From Nymphaea colorata (Eukaryota > Streptophyta > Magnoliopsida > Nymphaeales > Nymphaeaceae): 60,000 bases of DNA. Below, piece by piece: positions 11,721-24,589 of the stretch (its first letter is position 1; each line of letters starts with the position of its first letter). A program made the position numbers and the translations under genes. The notes under the pieces are model-generated. The model was given only the letters and a program-made list of their open reading frames with translations. It was not told the origin of the DNA and made no database searches. The stretch is from assembly GCF_008831285.2 (NCBI RefSeq), contig NC_045142.1, forward strand, positions 4,411,501 through 4,471,500, read 5' to 3'.

Positions 11721-12784
11721 ATGATATAATACATGCATGTTCTAGTCCAGCAAAAGCTTCAAATAGAAAACTAGAACATCTGGCGATGCATCAGATAATG
11801 GTAGTGGGGATGTCTATACAGTAATGTTTATAGGACCAATTTGATTGCAAACTACAGAAAGGCTTCCATTTATGTGCATTAATTTCGGAAATTTCATGCA
11901 CAATAAGATGACATTCCTCCACAAGAGTGCATGCATTTCTGCAATTTCCATCATGCATGTCTAAGATTATATATCTGACCAAAAAGAATATGAAATTGGC
12001 AGCTACATGTTTGATTAATTCTGAATTTTGAGACTCTGGTTTTGGCCATGCTAGTACTTGTATCCAGCTTATACTTCTACGGGTAGACCTTTTTAAAATT
12101 GGAAAACTAGTTGTCTATGACAAGCCCCAGAAAGACAGTAGAATAATATTCCCTTTGTAATATGAAATGTCTCTGTATTTTATGGAAAAGCAGTAAATGC
12201 CCGAAGCTTAAGATGTGAAATATTGCAGGTTAGACATTCCTATAAAGCAAAAGTGGATGATTTCAGATTATAATCTGGTGTTAATCTAAGGACATACAAA
12301 TTACAAAGTGACAATGTCTCAGTACAATGAAACGATATCTTACAGAATCCATGAAAACCGCAGGTTGAGCTTCTGAAACAAGAAAGTTTGGTCTTGCAGA
12401 GTATATAAAAAACTTGGATTGTCTTCAAGGAAATCGAAGTCGGTGCGGATTGAGAAATGAAGCTTCCCAGTTCAGATCAAAGTATGGACCTACCAATTCT
12501 CTCATCATATTTGAACACGCAACTCTTTGATAATTCACACTTAGGAACAAAAAACTTTGATTCTCCGGCAAGTGTTAATTCAGTAGAATGAAAGGCAAAG
12601 AAAAGAAACAGCTTAACTCTCTAAAGCCTAAGCTGTGAGGTAAGCAAGTAGGTGTTTCTCTTAGTGCAGACCAGGTCACCCCGCACCGTAGCTTGTCAAT
12701 GTGAAACACCATTAGGACTGTAAACTTCTAGATTGATGTACAATCATTAGTACCTTAATGGTCTTCTTAACTGTTGTCACTTGA

Positions 12785-12870
12785 TTAACATTCACAAGTT
12801 TGTTTCGGAACAATCCATGGGCTGAGAATTGAATTCTTCTCTAGCATGTTGAAGTCCCAGTACAGTTCCT
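12785..12870 (-). pseudogene. possible exon 2 trace of pectate lyase copy D
   Basis: The minus strand here contains 'catggattgttccgaaac', resembling 'tatggattgtgttcgaaat' that encodes LWIVFEI in exon 2 of the intact gene. It is preceded by a CATGC...AGAA stretch like the Ala-Cys-Arg-Arg-Lys codons. The match is short and degenerate, but position and orientation fit an upstream exon of relic D. Confidence 0.3.
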
Positions 12871-14540
12871 GAGGTGCATAACTTAAAGGGGTAGGCTGGG
12901 ACATATTATGCAACACATTAGGGGGGAGGGGGTGTGTTAAACTATATATGCAAGTTATGCAAGTTGAAGCACACAGAAATCTCACCACCTAATACCAACG
13001 CAGCTCTGGACCTTCAACGCATGGGAAAGGGGGAGAGCTTCGACTTTCATTCCCGAAGTCCCAGTACAGTCAAGATCCATCATAGGTAGTTTAAGTAGCA
13101 TAGTTCAATGATCAACTCAGCCTATTCGAACTGAATCTATGGAAAATTGATTCAATTCACCAGTGGACTCAATGGTGCCATGTTTCGTACACTATTCACA
13201 TTTTATTATTTTTTTAACATATATGCAATAATATATTTTACTGATTCATAACAATTCAACCCAATCATTGGTCCCAACTTATTTGATTCAATTTCCATTT
13301 TTAATAGCCTTGGAATCCACTGATCATCTAAATTTGGGACGGGTTATATTTATATAGCAGTAGTTTAACATAATGGTGTCCAAGAAGGTCAATAGAACGT
13401 GAAACTAGCACAAGAAATTAGAAGGAGGAATTGAAGGGCACCATTGAAAGTGGTGAAAACTTTCCAGAAGTTAAATAAGCTTTCCATGGAAACACAAAAT
13501 TTAGATGTGATGAAATGCACTCTACAGCACCATGCATGTTGCACATAGCCAAGCATCTCTTTTTTCTTGTCTGGTGAAGCACGTTAGGAAGCAGCAGATT
13601 CACTAAATAATTGTGCAATGTTAACTTTCCTGTTTGTTCAGTTCATCATGTTTGGACATCTGATTGATTGTCTGCTTCATAGTAAAATTGTTCTTTTTCA
13701 TGGTAAATAACAAAAACCGAACTGGAGTTTTTCCAAGACACCAAAAGCAGATTTAACGCCTTAAAAGGGATGAAAAAAACAATGGGGTGGTATGATGAAA
13801 TATTCCTCCTACTCACCCAACCAACAAAAGTGAAATCAACCATCATAAACTGGCCTTGCATATCATTTCTAATCTACGCCATTTTACGGTAGATTGATCT
13901 TGGATATCATTTCTTGTATTGTACGCTTTGAATTTTTAAAGTTTTGCATCACTTTAACATATATAGTTTTACATATTTATATAAACTTATTATAGCTTTC
14001 CATACTACTTCTTATTGAGGTGTACATAACGAGAGGATGCAGTGCCCGTGCCTAACTCCGGACTTTTATGGAGGGGCAGTTTCGGAATGTTTAGAAGAAA
14101 TGGATATTTCAGTCATTTTGTGGAAAATTTTTCCTTTTGCGATTTTTTACAGTACTGGGGATGGGTCTCCCATCCATGGGCATTTTTCGTCATTTTTGGG
14201 CCCTAACAGGCTGCCTCGTGTTAGGACCTCCCATCCTGTACATGATAATATTGCTTCCAACTCATCTCTTGCCTCTCAGATAACCCAAACTTTTGAAATA
14301 AAGATTCCCTATTTCCAACTTCCTTATTGCTTGCTGCTTCGAATCCTCATTCTGGCAGCTATAGTAGAAGCCATGTATGGAATCCATGGGCATAAAGGAC
14401 ATTATAAATAAAATGTTGCGTTATTAGAAAAGAAAATATATCATTATATATAAATGTTTCGTTAGTAGAAAAAAAATATCATTATATTTCGTGGTACCTA
14501 TCTTCTGGCGACATTCTCCTGACAAAAAAAAATAGTGTCG
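12871..14540. other. intergenic, AT-rich
   Basis: No gene recognised. 'gaagtcccagtacagt' occurs at about 12850 and again at about 13055, a short dispersed duplicate. The plus-strand ORF at 14037-14411 lacks recognisable domains. Confidence 0.45.
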
Positions 14541-14543
14541 CAT

Positions 14544-14545
<2 letters not shown>

Positions 14546-14627
<82 letters not shown>
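14546..14627. repeat. (AT)n microsatellite, about 80 bp
   Basis: Pure TA dinucleotide run. It can form cruciform or hairpin structures and produces spurious Tyr-Ile ORFs. Confidence 0.98.
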
Positions 14628-14629
<2 letters not shown>

Positions 14630-14919
14630 AAAAGGTAAAACAACAAGAAAAAGCTTATAGACTTCTTTATCGTCTAAGTTTACACCTTTATGGTTTCTTT
14701 TCAACTGTCTATCACCATATATCGGATGTCATTCATACTGAGTTGGGTGATTCTTTTGGATAGTCAACATTCACTTTATTTATATATATATATATACATT
14801 GGAGTAATTTAATTTAATTCACAACCATTTTTTCTTCTTCTTGCCTCAATGTTTTTCTCTGAGCCTCAATGTGGAAACATAAAATTTTGTATGAGTTTAA
14901 CATTTTAGTACTCAAAGTA

Positions 14920-15190
14920 AGGTTGGGCACCGGGCTAGGCCGTTGGCGGACACCCAATACCCTGCTCGGGCCAAGAAAAAAGAGCACCGGGCCATCCCTA
15001 TTTAATATTTATTTTATTATTTATATATATAAATATAAATATTTTATAATAATTAATTATATTTATATATTATTTTATATTAAAAAATATATTTTGTAAT
15101 TTAATCGGGTCAAACTTGGGCTCGGGTTTTAATGCTCGAGCCGGCCTGGGCCTGGCTCCTTATTGGGCTGGGCCAAACCGGCACGATGGA
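14920..15190. mobile_element. AT-cored MITE-like element, copy 1
   Basis: GC-rich arms (GGGCAC, CGGGCTAGGCC on the left; CTCGAGCCGGCCTGGGCC on the right) enclose a roughly 100-bp AT core with 'aattaattatatttatata' and 'ttttatatta'. The same core and the following 'ttttaat.ctcgag' motif recur at 20380-20680 in the same orientation. Terminal repeats could not be fixed, so the class is uncertain. Confidence 0.55.
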
Positions 15191-15239
15191 CATGCTTATT
15201 TAAGAGTTTAACACTTACTCATTTCTAACTTTATATAAT

Positions 15240-15305
15240 AATATATATATATATATATATACAATGCACCAGTAGGTACAGCTCATAACTCTCTCTCTCT
15301 CTCTT
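15240..15305. repeat. AT and CT microsatellites
   Basis: A TA run (15238-15261) is followed at 15290-15304 by a CT run. Confidence 0.9.
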
Positions 15306-16790
15306 TTGCACTTCATTCCAAGTTAACAGACAAGTACTGAGAGTTTCAATGTATGATGAGTGTGTGAAAAGCTGGCTGGTTTTGGATGGGAGCTATTAGA
15401 GCAGAGTTACCGGTATATGCTCAACATTATGGTAAAGGATATGATGTTCCTCATCATTAATGTCAGTTTGTTTAACAATTTGGTCAAGTTTGCAAGATTG
15501 TATTTATGTTGGCACACAATGTTCGATAGAGATATTTTTTTATAGAGATATTTTTACAAAATGTTGACTCTTCCACTGGCTTTTCCAACTAGGACTTTTA
15601 GTATGCAATCTGTCAGCCAACTACCCATTTGCAGAAAAAACTTCCAATCCATATTTTCTTTTAACTGCATATAGTTGAATGCACGAGACATCATAAACAA
15701 AGTTGTTGGACTTTAATAATGCGCGTATGATAACCAAATAAAGAGAAGATGTTCGAAACACTGAAGCTCAGCTTGATTGCAGGTGGTTCGTCTTTCGTTT
15801 TCATTTTCTTTGTCAGTTGAAAATAACAAAACAAAAAAGGAACTTCAATGTGGCCAACTTGTAAGCAAAGCGAGTACCATCATCATTCATGATATTAACT
15901 GTGCATACAAAAACATGGTAAATTTACGCACAATAATCAATTTGTCTTCGTGACGATTCCTAACCTTTTTTTTTTTTTTTCTAATGAATCTTATGGATTT
16001 TGCTTCGAGTCCAAGTTTGAGTAAGTGGTTGTTATATATTAAGCCTTGAAGGCTTTGACCCAATATTATGATCTTCATAATTTCTTGTGGCTTGTTAATG
16101 CTTTTTACTGTTTAGTGCTACTCTTGTTTCAACTTTTTCGTCATTAGTATTATTAAGCGATTATGTTTGTGTAAATATTTTGTTGCAGCTGGAACAGAGA
16201 TTACTAAACCAACGTTTGAGAGAGAACCGCCTGGCAGAAGGCCAAAGCCCCTACCGAGCCTCTCGTCGTCCTCCTAAGTCCACAGATTCAAAATGGAGAC
16301 TGACTGCCTACCAAGCTGTTCCTTTCGTTGCGTCAAACCCCTCGGAGATTATTACTAAACCAACGTGCAAAATGTATTTTATGCTTCAACAATAAATCTA
16401 AATTTCAAAACCTTTAAGAGCTCCCGCATGAAGCTCTCTTTGTAACAATCTCTAACTTATTATAGACATTTTACATAATTATTTAGCTACACTCATCCGG
16501 GTGAGCGGGGTTTCCCACCACCCGGCAAAAGGCCGAAGCCTCTACCCAGCTCCTTACTCCCTATAGTACAGGGTCTGCTTTCAGTGCCTTGAGGTGTTGT
16601 CCCTACTATATTTCAACTTGCACATTGGTGACCCCTCTTTTACAGCACAGTGGTTGATGTCATATTTAGTCATATACCGTCTTTCACTTTAACCTGGCCC
16701 CAGAAATTTTGATTATCAAGGTTATATTCCTTAGAAGTAGAGATCTTAAAGGATCATGTTCTAATTGGAGGTACCGTTTACCATATTCAA
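15306..16790. other. intergenic with small dispersed duplications
   Basis: No gene recognised. 'gagattactaaaccaacg' (about 16196) recurs as 'gagattattactaaaccaa' (about 16344). 'ggcagaaggccaaagcc' (about 16232) recurs as 'ggcaaaaggccgaagcc' (about 16523). These suggest a decayed local duplication. Confidence 0.45.
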
Positions 16791-16799
16791 TGTATTGGT

Positions 16800-17260
16800 C
16801 ACTTATTTTGATTCAAATTCAGATCGAATATGAATAAGGAAAATTCTATGAAATAGAGGCTATTTTAAATTCACAATCTAAATCTGACATTAATATGAAT
16901 GTTAAATTTACACAAAAATCGGAATCCATTTTTAATTAGGCAACCAAATCCGACCATATTTGTGATATTTTTAAGATTCAACTTTCAAAATATTCATATG
17001 AATATTGGATATAGGGTATTCATATAAACTGAATAAGAATTCAATATAATATTTATTTCATTTTTGAATCGAAATCTGATATTATGTGATTTATTAAATC
17101 TAAATCCTATCGTATATCTTAATTGAGTATTTTTTTTTTCATATCCAACATTTTTTTTCTTGAGCAGTTCAGTCAGATACCTAATACAAATTTGATCCAT
17201 AGAGAAAATCCTACATAGAGATCCCTTAATTGTGCTATTGGAACACACATTCATATAACA
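16800..17260. repeat. degenerate GAATCCGAAT-type repeat block 1
   Basis: Dense variants of 'attcaaattcagatcgaatatgaa', 'aaatcggaatcc' and 'gaatcgaaatctgatatt' on both strands. The same style of sequence is at 17990-18315 and 22085-22410. Two of the blocks end near a '(g)acatccc' or 'gcatccctg' motif, suggesting a common dispersed element whose class I cannot name. Confidence 0.45.
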
Positions 17261-17989
17261 TGTACATTATCTAAAAACTCTTATGTATTGTTCCTTGGAC
17301 ATTATAAATGTTATCCCTATATCTAACCATCAAATGTCGGACATAATCACGCCATGATTGCTTAAACAAAACAATGTCTGTATTGCGTCAAAACAATACC
17401 AAATAAACTAAATATTATGTGTTTGTATTGAATTGTTCAACATCACTTAAATGAGATATTCAAATTCTTTTCTGCAATTTAACCTTATATATGTGATACT
17501 TATTTTCATGAAAACAACTTGACGTGAAGCACACTACTAGATTAGTATTTATAAACATGATAATATGTCACATTTTATTCAACATATGAAAATTTTAACT
17601 AATTAAGTGGTTTCTGATATTTACTTCTTGAGGGAAGAAAAAAACCTCCGGTTTTAGTTCTACCTTTAGAGCTAACATCTTTTTTGACTAATACTTAAGT
17701 CATTTCCACTCATATTCTACCATGAATTACTCTGGTCATTATTTATACATGTAGAAATTAATGCCCAACGTCCTTGAGAACTACTTTGACACAAACGATG
17801 GATGGCGATGTAATTTTAGAAAGAAGGACACTTAGCAGCTTTCACCTGTTGGTACTTTTTTCGGTAAGCTTTAGCTTTCTTGAAGGCTTATACGTAACGA
17901 TCACAATATATCTAATTTGACTGACCAAACTTATTAAAAAAAATAAGATATAAAAAAATATCTAATTAAGAAATTGAATAGAATTCGGA

Positions 17990-18315
17990 TTTAATAAATG
18001 GCATCATATCGAATTCAGATTCGAATTTAGATATACATAATTGGATATAGATTTGGTTCGTGTTCATTTTTAGACAAATATCTTGTATCTAATGCTGTTA
18101 TATTTTGAAAATTGGCAAAATTTTCTTCAAAAATTGGATTCAGATTTAGATATGAATATAAAAATTGGATTCATATTGTAAAATCGCATTTTGGATTTGG
18201 ATTCGGATGTGACTTTTCTTTATTCGAATCCGAATTCAAATCCAAATATGTGAATATCAAAAAAACAGATATAATTAAAGATATGTCCTATCTGAATCGG
18301 ATCCATTGGCATCCC
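17990..18315. repeat. degenerate GAATCCGAAT-type repeat block 2
   Basis: Runs of 'gaattcagattcgaattt', 'ggatttggattcggatgtg' and 'gaatccgaattcaaatcc', ending 'atccattggcatccctg'. Same family as the blocks at 16800 and 22085. The short ORF it holds is low-complexity and not a gene. Confidence 0.5.
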
Positions 18316-18351
18316 TGTTATACGTTTATATGAAGAGCCACCAACTTTGTC

Positions 18352-18353
<2 letters not shown>

Positions 18354-18405
<52 letters not shown>
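18354..18405. repeat. (AT)n microsatellite
   Basis: Pure TA run of about 52 bp. A second, shorter run lies at 18529-18549. Confidence 0.97.
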
Positions 18406-18407
<2 letters not shown>

Positions 18408-18549
18408 CATTTTTTTAAGGAGAAGGCTGTTTTCCCCGACGGGCAGGTTGTCGGTGGTGCAGTGCTTGACACCCCGCCAGCCTGTGCCAGCAGTATCATG
18501 TATCATGGGATGTGACCGGCCTTGGAGCATATATATATATATATATATA

Positions 18550-19795
18550 CCCGGCTGCTAAATATTTAAAGTCTGTTTTTAAAAGCTCCAGAAATGAATG
18601 GGACTAGTTACGTGCGGAATATAGTGATATATTCCGAACTACATGCATTGTAGTGCTGTCAGACTACATGCATTTAATATAGTGTATTTAATGAAAACAA
18701 CGATATCTTAGGTTGTGTCGCTTATGCATGTCTTTGAAAATATTGAGACCTTGGAGCCATTCACTTTTCAGAAATCATAACTTGCTCATGTCTGTCTCAC
18801 AGTTACGTGACTTAGAAGGTGGTTCAACTACAGAATGAATGCATGCAGATATATTTATTAGTTTTGATGAACAAATTAAATGAAAAGTTATTATTTACGA
18901 AGATGTAAATCTTATGTCGAGCAGTATAGGTGCACTAAAGCATCCTATCATTTTTTTTTAAATGCAGTGAACTTTCCAACGTGTTTAGTCACTTTCTGAT
19001 GCTTTGCATCCCTCCTATTCTTTTTATATATTTTTTATTCTCTTTTTAATAAAGGATGAGAGCCTAACTCCGAGCACGATCTTTCATTAGAACATGTAAA
19101 TTGAAAGGCGGCAAGCAACATCCCGAAGTACCAAAAGTATGGTTTATACCGAAATAAGGAGTTGGATGAGAGCTTCGGTTCTCCTATCGATGGTAGAACG
19201 AAATATTGTTATGCTTACGGAGAAATATGGTTTTCCCTTTAAGAGTTATATATGTCTGATTTTTATCATATTTTACAAGTTCTGGATAATTCCTAACGGT
19301 TGAACATTTTATCAATCGATCGCCTGAAAATGTGTGGACAATGACCACGGAGTTCCTGCAAGCGAAGAAAAACAAGCAACTTTTGTCGTCCATTAATTTG
19401 CTAATCAATTAGAACAGTGAACAGCTTGAGGTGTCCAAGAAGGAAAAGCAATTTTTTTCATCAATTTCACTAATAAGCAAGAAAAGTGAAAGACGCAAGA
19501 CTATGTGCACAGTATTGCTTGGTTGAAATTTCATAAAACATTTTGCCAATGAAAGCAAAACAGTGTGGGGTCGGTGACAAAGGTTTTAATTTCCTTAGGT
19601 GAATACAGCAGATGACATTACTCTTATAAGTTTTGAGTGAGTTGAAGTCGCCTCAAGAAAAGGTTGAATCATTTCCTCTTTTCTCTTATTCTTCGAGCCT
19701 AGAGATGCTGAGTGCATAGGAGTGCATAGTTGGCAAACTCGTGACTTGGACTCAGATCGGTCGATGACTAGGTGAGTGAGTTGACTTGTCGACCA
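18550..19795. other. intergenic, nothing recognised
   Basis: AT-rich sequence without supported genes. Short ORFs at 19184-19408 and 19595-19804 (minus) show no family motifs. Confidence 0.45.
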
Positions 19796-19995
19796 GTGAC
19801 TCAATTGAGTTTTAAAATAAGCTCAATCAGGCGACTCAAGACCGAGTTAAGGTTGAGCAGGTTGAGTCGAGCTGAGCAAAGACGAGTTGGGCCGAGTCAA
19901 GGGCAAGCCGGGCCAATCTTGACTCGTGCCTTGTTTTCCAACGATTCAAGCTGACTTGGTTGATTCCCAAGCCAACTCGGTGAGTCAGCCAACTA
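19796..19995. repeat. GAGTCGA / GACTCGG-rich degenerate repeat
   Basis: Repeated GAGTCGAGC, GAGTTGGGCCGAGTC, TTGACTCG and CTCGGTGAGTC words in both orientations. A related block with 'gaccgagtcaact' and 'gacccagtgacccgg' lies at 21620-21800. Likely decayed members of one dispersed element. Confidence 0.4.
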
Positions 19996-20379
19996 CTGCT
20001 GGGTGAGCCCTTTACATATTCATTAACTTTAACTAGAGTGTTGTACTGTTATAAAGAAATAGTGACCTGCTAATCGGACCAGTTATGGTATAATTTATGT
20101 TATATCTGATTGTTGTGGGTTTGACAGTGGAATTATTAACGAGAATAATAAGTGGACTTTTAATTGATTAGACAAGCCAAACACTTCCTTTGATACACGT
20201 CTCTCAACAACATTTACTAGTTTTGCAGCCCCTGATAATGTTCTCTCAGGACTTTATTTACAAGAAGAATAAGTAGCTTTTACTTGATTGAGACTTCTTT
20301 GGATACACGTCTCAGACACTATTAAATGTTTTGCAGACTTGGGTTTCTCATGGTGTTGCTATCTCAGGCACCAAGGCGG

Positions 20380-20680
20380 CCGCCGCCGCCGGTGGGTATA
20401 CCTGGCCTAAAAATAAGGGTACCAGCCGGCCTTCAGCTGGTTTGAGTGGGCTTGAAAAAAAAAATTATTTATTTTATTAATTTTATATATAATTGTAATA
20501 TTTTATTATAATTAATTATATTTATATATTGTTTTATATTAAATATATATTTTTTAATTTAATCAAGTCGGGCCTAAGCCAGGCTCTGGCTTGAGTTTTA
20601 ATTCTCGAGTTAGGCCCAAGCTCAGGTTTCGAGTGTCGGGCCAATCCGAACCCTACTAATTATTGGGCCGAGTCGAGTAT
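20380..20680. mobile_element. AT-cored MITE-like element, copy 2
   Basis: Shares with 14920-15190 the core words 'attataattaattatattt', 'atatattgttttatatta' and 'tttaatttaatc', and the right arm 'ttttaattctcgag'. GC-rich arms contain CCGGCCTTC and GGGCCAATCC. Direct orientation relative to copy 1. Confidence 0.55.
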
Positions 20681-20689
20681 ACCCCACAA

Positions 20690-22080
20690 GACATACATGA
20701 ACTTTACTTGATCAACATCAAACTCCCTAATGGATTAGTAGATTTACTCACGAAAGCAGCACTTGCATGTTTTTTATTTCTGATCTGTCTCATCTATCTC
20801 CTATACAAGAAAGATTCACTCATTGAAGAACTGATATTTTGGATTTTGATATTGCCTTATAATTACAAGTTTAGATCCTCATTTTTTCATGGGGATCACG
20901 CTAGGACTTACTCTACCTTATTTTTGCATTAGAATAATGGAGCTACATGTGGGCAGCTTATTAAAAAAATCCTTTATTTTTACATTGACAAATTTAATAT
21001 TTATTTTTATACATATATAGGTGTCGGTTCAGATATAAATATCTATAAATGAATGTCCCTTCAATCAATTTTCTGGCTGGGACATTGGTAGGATGTCATA
21101 ATAATTTCAATTGTGTTCAGTTTTAAGAATACCAATACTATCTTTATTAACAATTAAGCTGATTATGAAATCAATTCATGATAAGCGGAGAATCCCTTTG
21201 ATTTGATGTAAATTAATGTGTATATCATTATCTCCTCACTCTATTCGATCTGCATCGGGGCAGGTTTGTCTCGGCATCAACGAGATTGGCTGTCGGCTTG
21301 TTTTTATCTTGTCCAAACCATCAATGTTACGATTCAACTTGTGGAACCCCAATTGACCCGTAATTCCTATAACCAACTTATTGACGACGAACTAATGCTT
21401 TTTTTTTTCTTTTTTTTTTTGCGAACATGTAGATAACTATTTTATGGATTTTAACACATTATTTGTTGTTTTTTTTTAATATGTCATAAATGTTTTTTAT
21501 TTAATTTTTCATATCCTTTTGGCTTTAATACAATTTAATAATTTGTTGTTCAAAATGCCAAAAAATGTTTGTTTATTTTGATATTTACCATGTCTGTGCA
21601 ATTAACAGCATAATTAACAAACTCATCGGGCTGGCTTAGGAATCACCGGAGTCAGTCAGAGACTCGCTCGATTTAGCCGCAGTGATTTAAGTGATTTACG
21701 TTATGGTTATTTCTAAATTCGACCGAGTCAACTAGTAAAGTCCCTGACCCAGTGACCCGGTCATTTGCTGATTCATGTCTGAGTCATGAATTTACCAATT
21801 ATGATTAACAAATGAGCTTATATATGTCATTTGCCAATTACGTGCATGGCACAGTTTGTTCTTTCCCTGTCATGAGAGCTGTATCATTTTGTTACTTAAA
21901 AGTACATAGCTATCTCACAAATGCAACTTCAAGGGTCACTTGAATTATTTCAAGACAAAGACACTAAAGTTTGGGATGAGTTAAAAAAAAAAAGGAACTT
22001 CCTTTACGATGCAAAATTCTTTTTTAAAAAAAGTGGCGATCTCGATCACCAAGCCTTACTAGGAAAACACGACGAACAAA
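20690..22080. other. intergenic with degenerate GAGTCA block
   Basis: No gene recognised. 21620-21800 holds the GACTCG-type block noted above, and poly-T runs lie at 21401-21420. Confidence 0.4.
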
Positions 22081-22084
22081 CTCA

Positions 22085-22410
22085 TATGAAACATTAGAAA
22101 TTAATAAAACAAAATCTACGCTATTCAAATTCACATCCGAATCTGAATCCAATTTTAAATTGAATCTGAATTGCTTTATGATATGTTGAGATATGAATAG
22201 GATATCTATTTAAAATTAAGTATGATTCGAATTCGAATGATCAAATTTTTTTTTAAATGCGAAATTAAATCTGATCATATGTCATTTCTTAAATCCGAAT
22301 CCAATTTGATTACTTAACCAAATATTAATTTTTTGTCTGCATCCGATTTTTTTTAAGCACTTCAGTCTGATATCCAACCAAATCGGATAATTTATTGACA
22401 TCCCTCATTT
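22085..22410. repeat. degenerate GAATCCGAAT-type repeat block 3
   Basis: Contains 'cacatccgaatctgaatcc', 'gattcgaattcgaatgatc' and 'aaatccgaatccaatttg', ending near 'attgacatccctc'. Same family as blocks at 16800 and 17990. Confidence 0.5.
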
Positions 22411-24130
22411 TTTTTTCTTGCTAATCAAGTGCCCAATACATTTATACATGATACTTACAAGGTAAAATGCATCCTAAGATGCATTTGTCCTTCAAACAAG
22501 GATAACATTTGAAAATGGACCCAAACAAGTGAATATTTACCTGGATAATTGTTCACCCATTTTCTTGGGTTGAAAATTTTCCACTACAAATGTCTGATTT
22601 TTTCATCGTGCCTGTCTTTTAGACAATCAAGTACTCCCCAACTTACATCATGTTGTGTTTATCATCCTCATTTTACGTTGATGGGAAGATTTTCCTGTAC
22701 ATGCATACCTTTAAATACAAACATGGTGGAATTCTCAGTCTGAAAAAAAAAATTCCTTTGCAATGTGTACCTAGGAACAATTTTTCCGTCTTGTTTAGCC
22801 TGCCTTTGTTAACGTTTCAAAAATTGAAATATTTCTATATCAAAAAGGAAGACTTTGAAAAAGAAAATATCTTTTTTTGGTTGACGATATCTCATGGTCC
22901 ACCATATCTTTGACTGAAAAATTATATGGTTTAGATACATCATTTTTTTTTAATCTATGAAGAGCTACAATAATAGCAAAGGACATTCAAATCTTTCCAC
23001 CATTTAGGTTAACATTAACTTCTTGAAAAGTTATCCGATTTTTGGAAACTTGATTTTCTAATGTTCTATGGTGAGTTATTTTACATGTTTCAGGTAGATG
23101 AAACAATCAAACGCAGAGATATTTTACCACAATTAAAGGAAAAAAAGAATTAGGAATAAAAAAGATGTAAATAGCAATTTCACCAGACCAAATCCCCTTC
23201 AATGGAAAGGTTCAGTCACTAATTGGAATTAGCCGCCAAGCCACATGTGGTCCTGTGTGGGCAACTGTCCACGTGGCCTTGCGGGGTCGGTTTTGAGTCT
23301 CCCAACTGCACCTTTGAGTACCGACAAGCGATCATCTGCGGCTCTTAATTTTCTCAAGCTGTCATAGAGTACCTCCTTAGCCAAAAATTTTCTAGCTCTG
23401 CCACTGATTGGAAGTGAATTTCATTTGAATTTGCTTGTTTATGGCGGAGAGAGAGAAGGAAGAATACAACATTCACTCAAAAATGTCATAGCAGAAAGAT
23501 TAGCCTAATCAATGAATAAAGCCATAGTAACAAAAATGCACATAATTGAAATAATAATGAAAATGTGGGTATTTTCATCCAACAAAATGCAAGGCTTGCA
23601 TTTTTCTCTTTTTTCCCTTCTTCTTTGTTACGTCATTGTTTTTACCATTATGTGGAATAGATATAAGGAAAAGAAAAAAGCATAAGAAATTTAGTATGTG
23701 TATCAATATATCAATAGGGCACACGGTTAGACATGAAAAAAAAAAAAAGTAGTCTCAATCTCCAAACTCTTGCAAGTGTAACTGTAGATAAACAATTACT
23801 AGTGGTGCATAAAAGCCCTGCTTTTACACAAGCAGATAATACATGGTAGTATATGTTTATAATTAGAGATGAATATTTGTGTAGACATATTAATCATACA
23901 TAGTCACATCACGATATATAAATAACTTCATGAATTGGTTGGTAGGTAGATGACTGATAAATGTCGTATGAATTTTTATTGCAGAGCATGTGAAGATATA
24001 CCGGTTCCATTGACCTGTCTAGGCGCTGAATTTTCTAGAGCCCACAAAGTGAAAGCAAGTCATATCATTCGATAGATTCAACACCAACTTTTTTTCTATG
24101 CTTAGAGGAAAATTTAATGGTTTAAAGATT
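22411..24130. other. intergenic, AT-rich with a MITE-end-like motif
   Basis: No gene recognised. 'ctagctctgccactg' at about 23390 matches the right end of the MITE-like element at 31224-31393, and 'gtgggcaactgtccac' at about 23260 resembles a motif at 34540. Both hint at decayed copies of that family. Confidence 0.4.
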
Positions 24131-24131
24131 C

Positions 24132-24134
<3 letters not shown>

Positions 24135-24162
<28 letters not shown>
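24135..24162. repeat. (AT)n microsatellite
   Basis: TA run of about 27 bp. Confidence 0.93.
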
Positions 24163-24166
<4 letters not shown>

Positions 24167-24589
24167 GAAGTATATATTCTGTATAAAGTTTCCTAAATGG
24201 GCTAAAGGAACAATTGCTGACATTTATTACTAACTAAGAGTAATAACGGTCACTATTAACATGTCTCATAAAATTTCAGTTTCAATGCTAATATGTTAAT
24301 TTGGCATAAAATAATGAACATGCATTCAACAATTGTTATTTCCAAAAATACTTGTAATGAAGGAAGAGAGAGTATTGCGAGTACATATAATAGTAATGGC
24401 ATGATACATACTAAGTTATATGACAAGAACAGCAAGTCAGTTCCTTGTTGGTTGATGAAAGTACATTGATGAAAAGAGAGAAACTTATATATATTTAGTG
24501 AATTTGAAAAAAAAAAGCCTTATGTGCTTTAAGGGACTAATTTGAGCTGAAGTGAAGAAAAAAAGGACCTCATATGAATAATGAGGACC

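Noticed and set aside
14424-14630. Tyr-Ile repeat protein, and similar ORFs at 32319-32885 and 33546-33755
   Set aside because: Translations of TA microsatellites.
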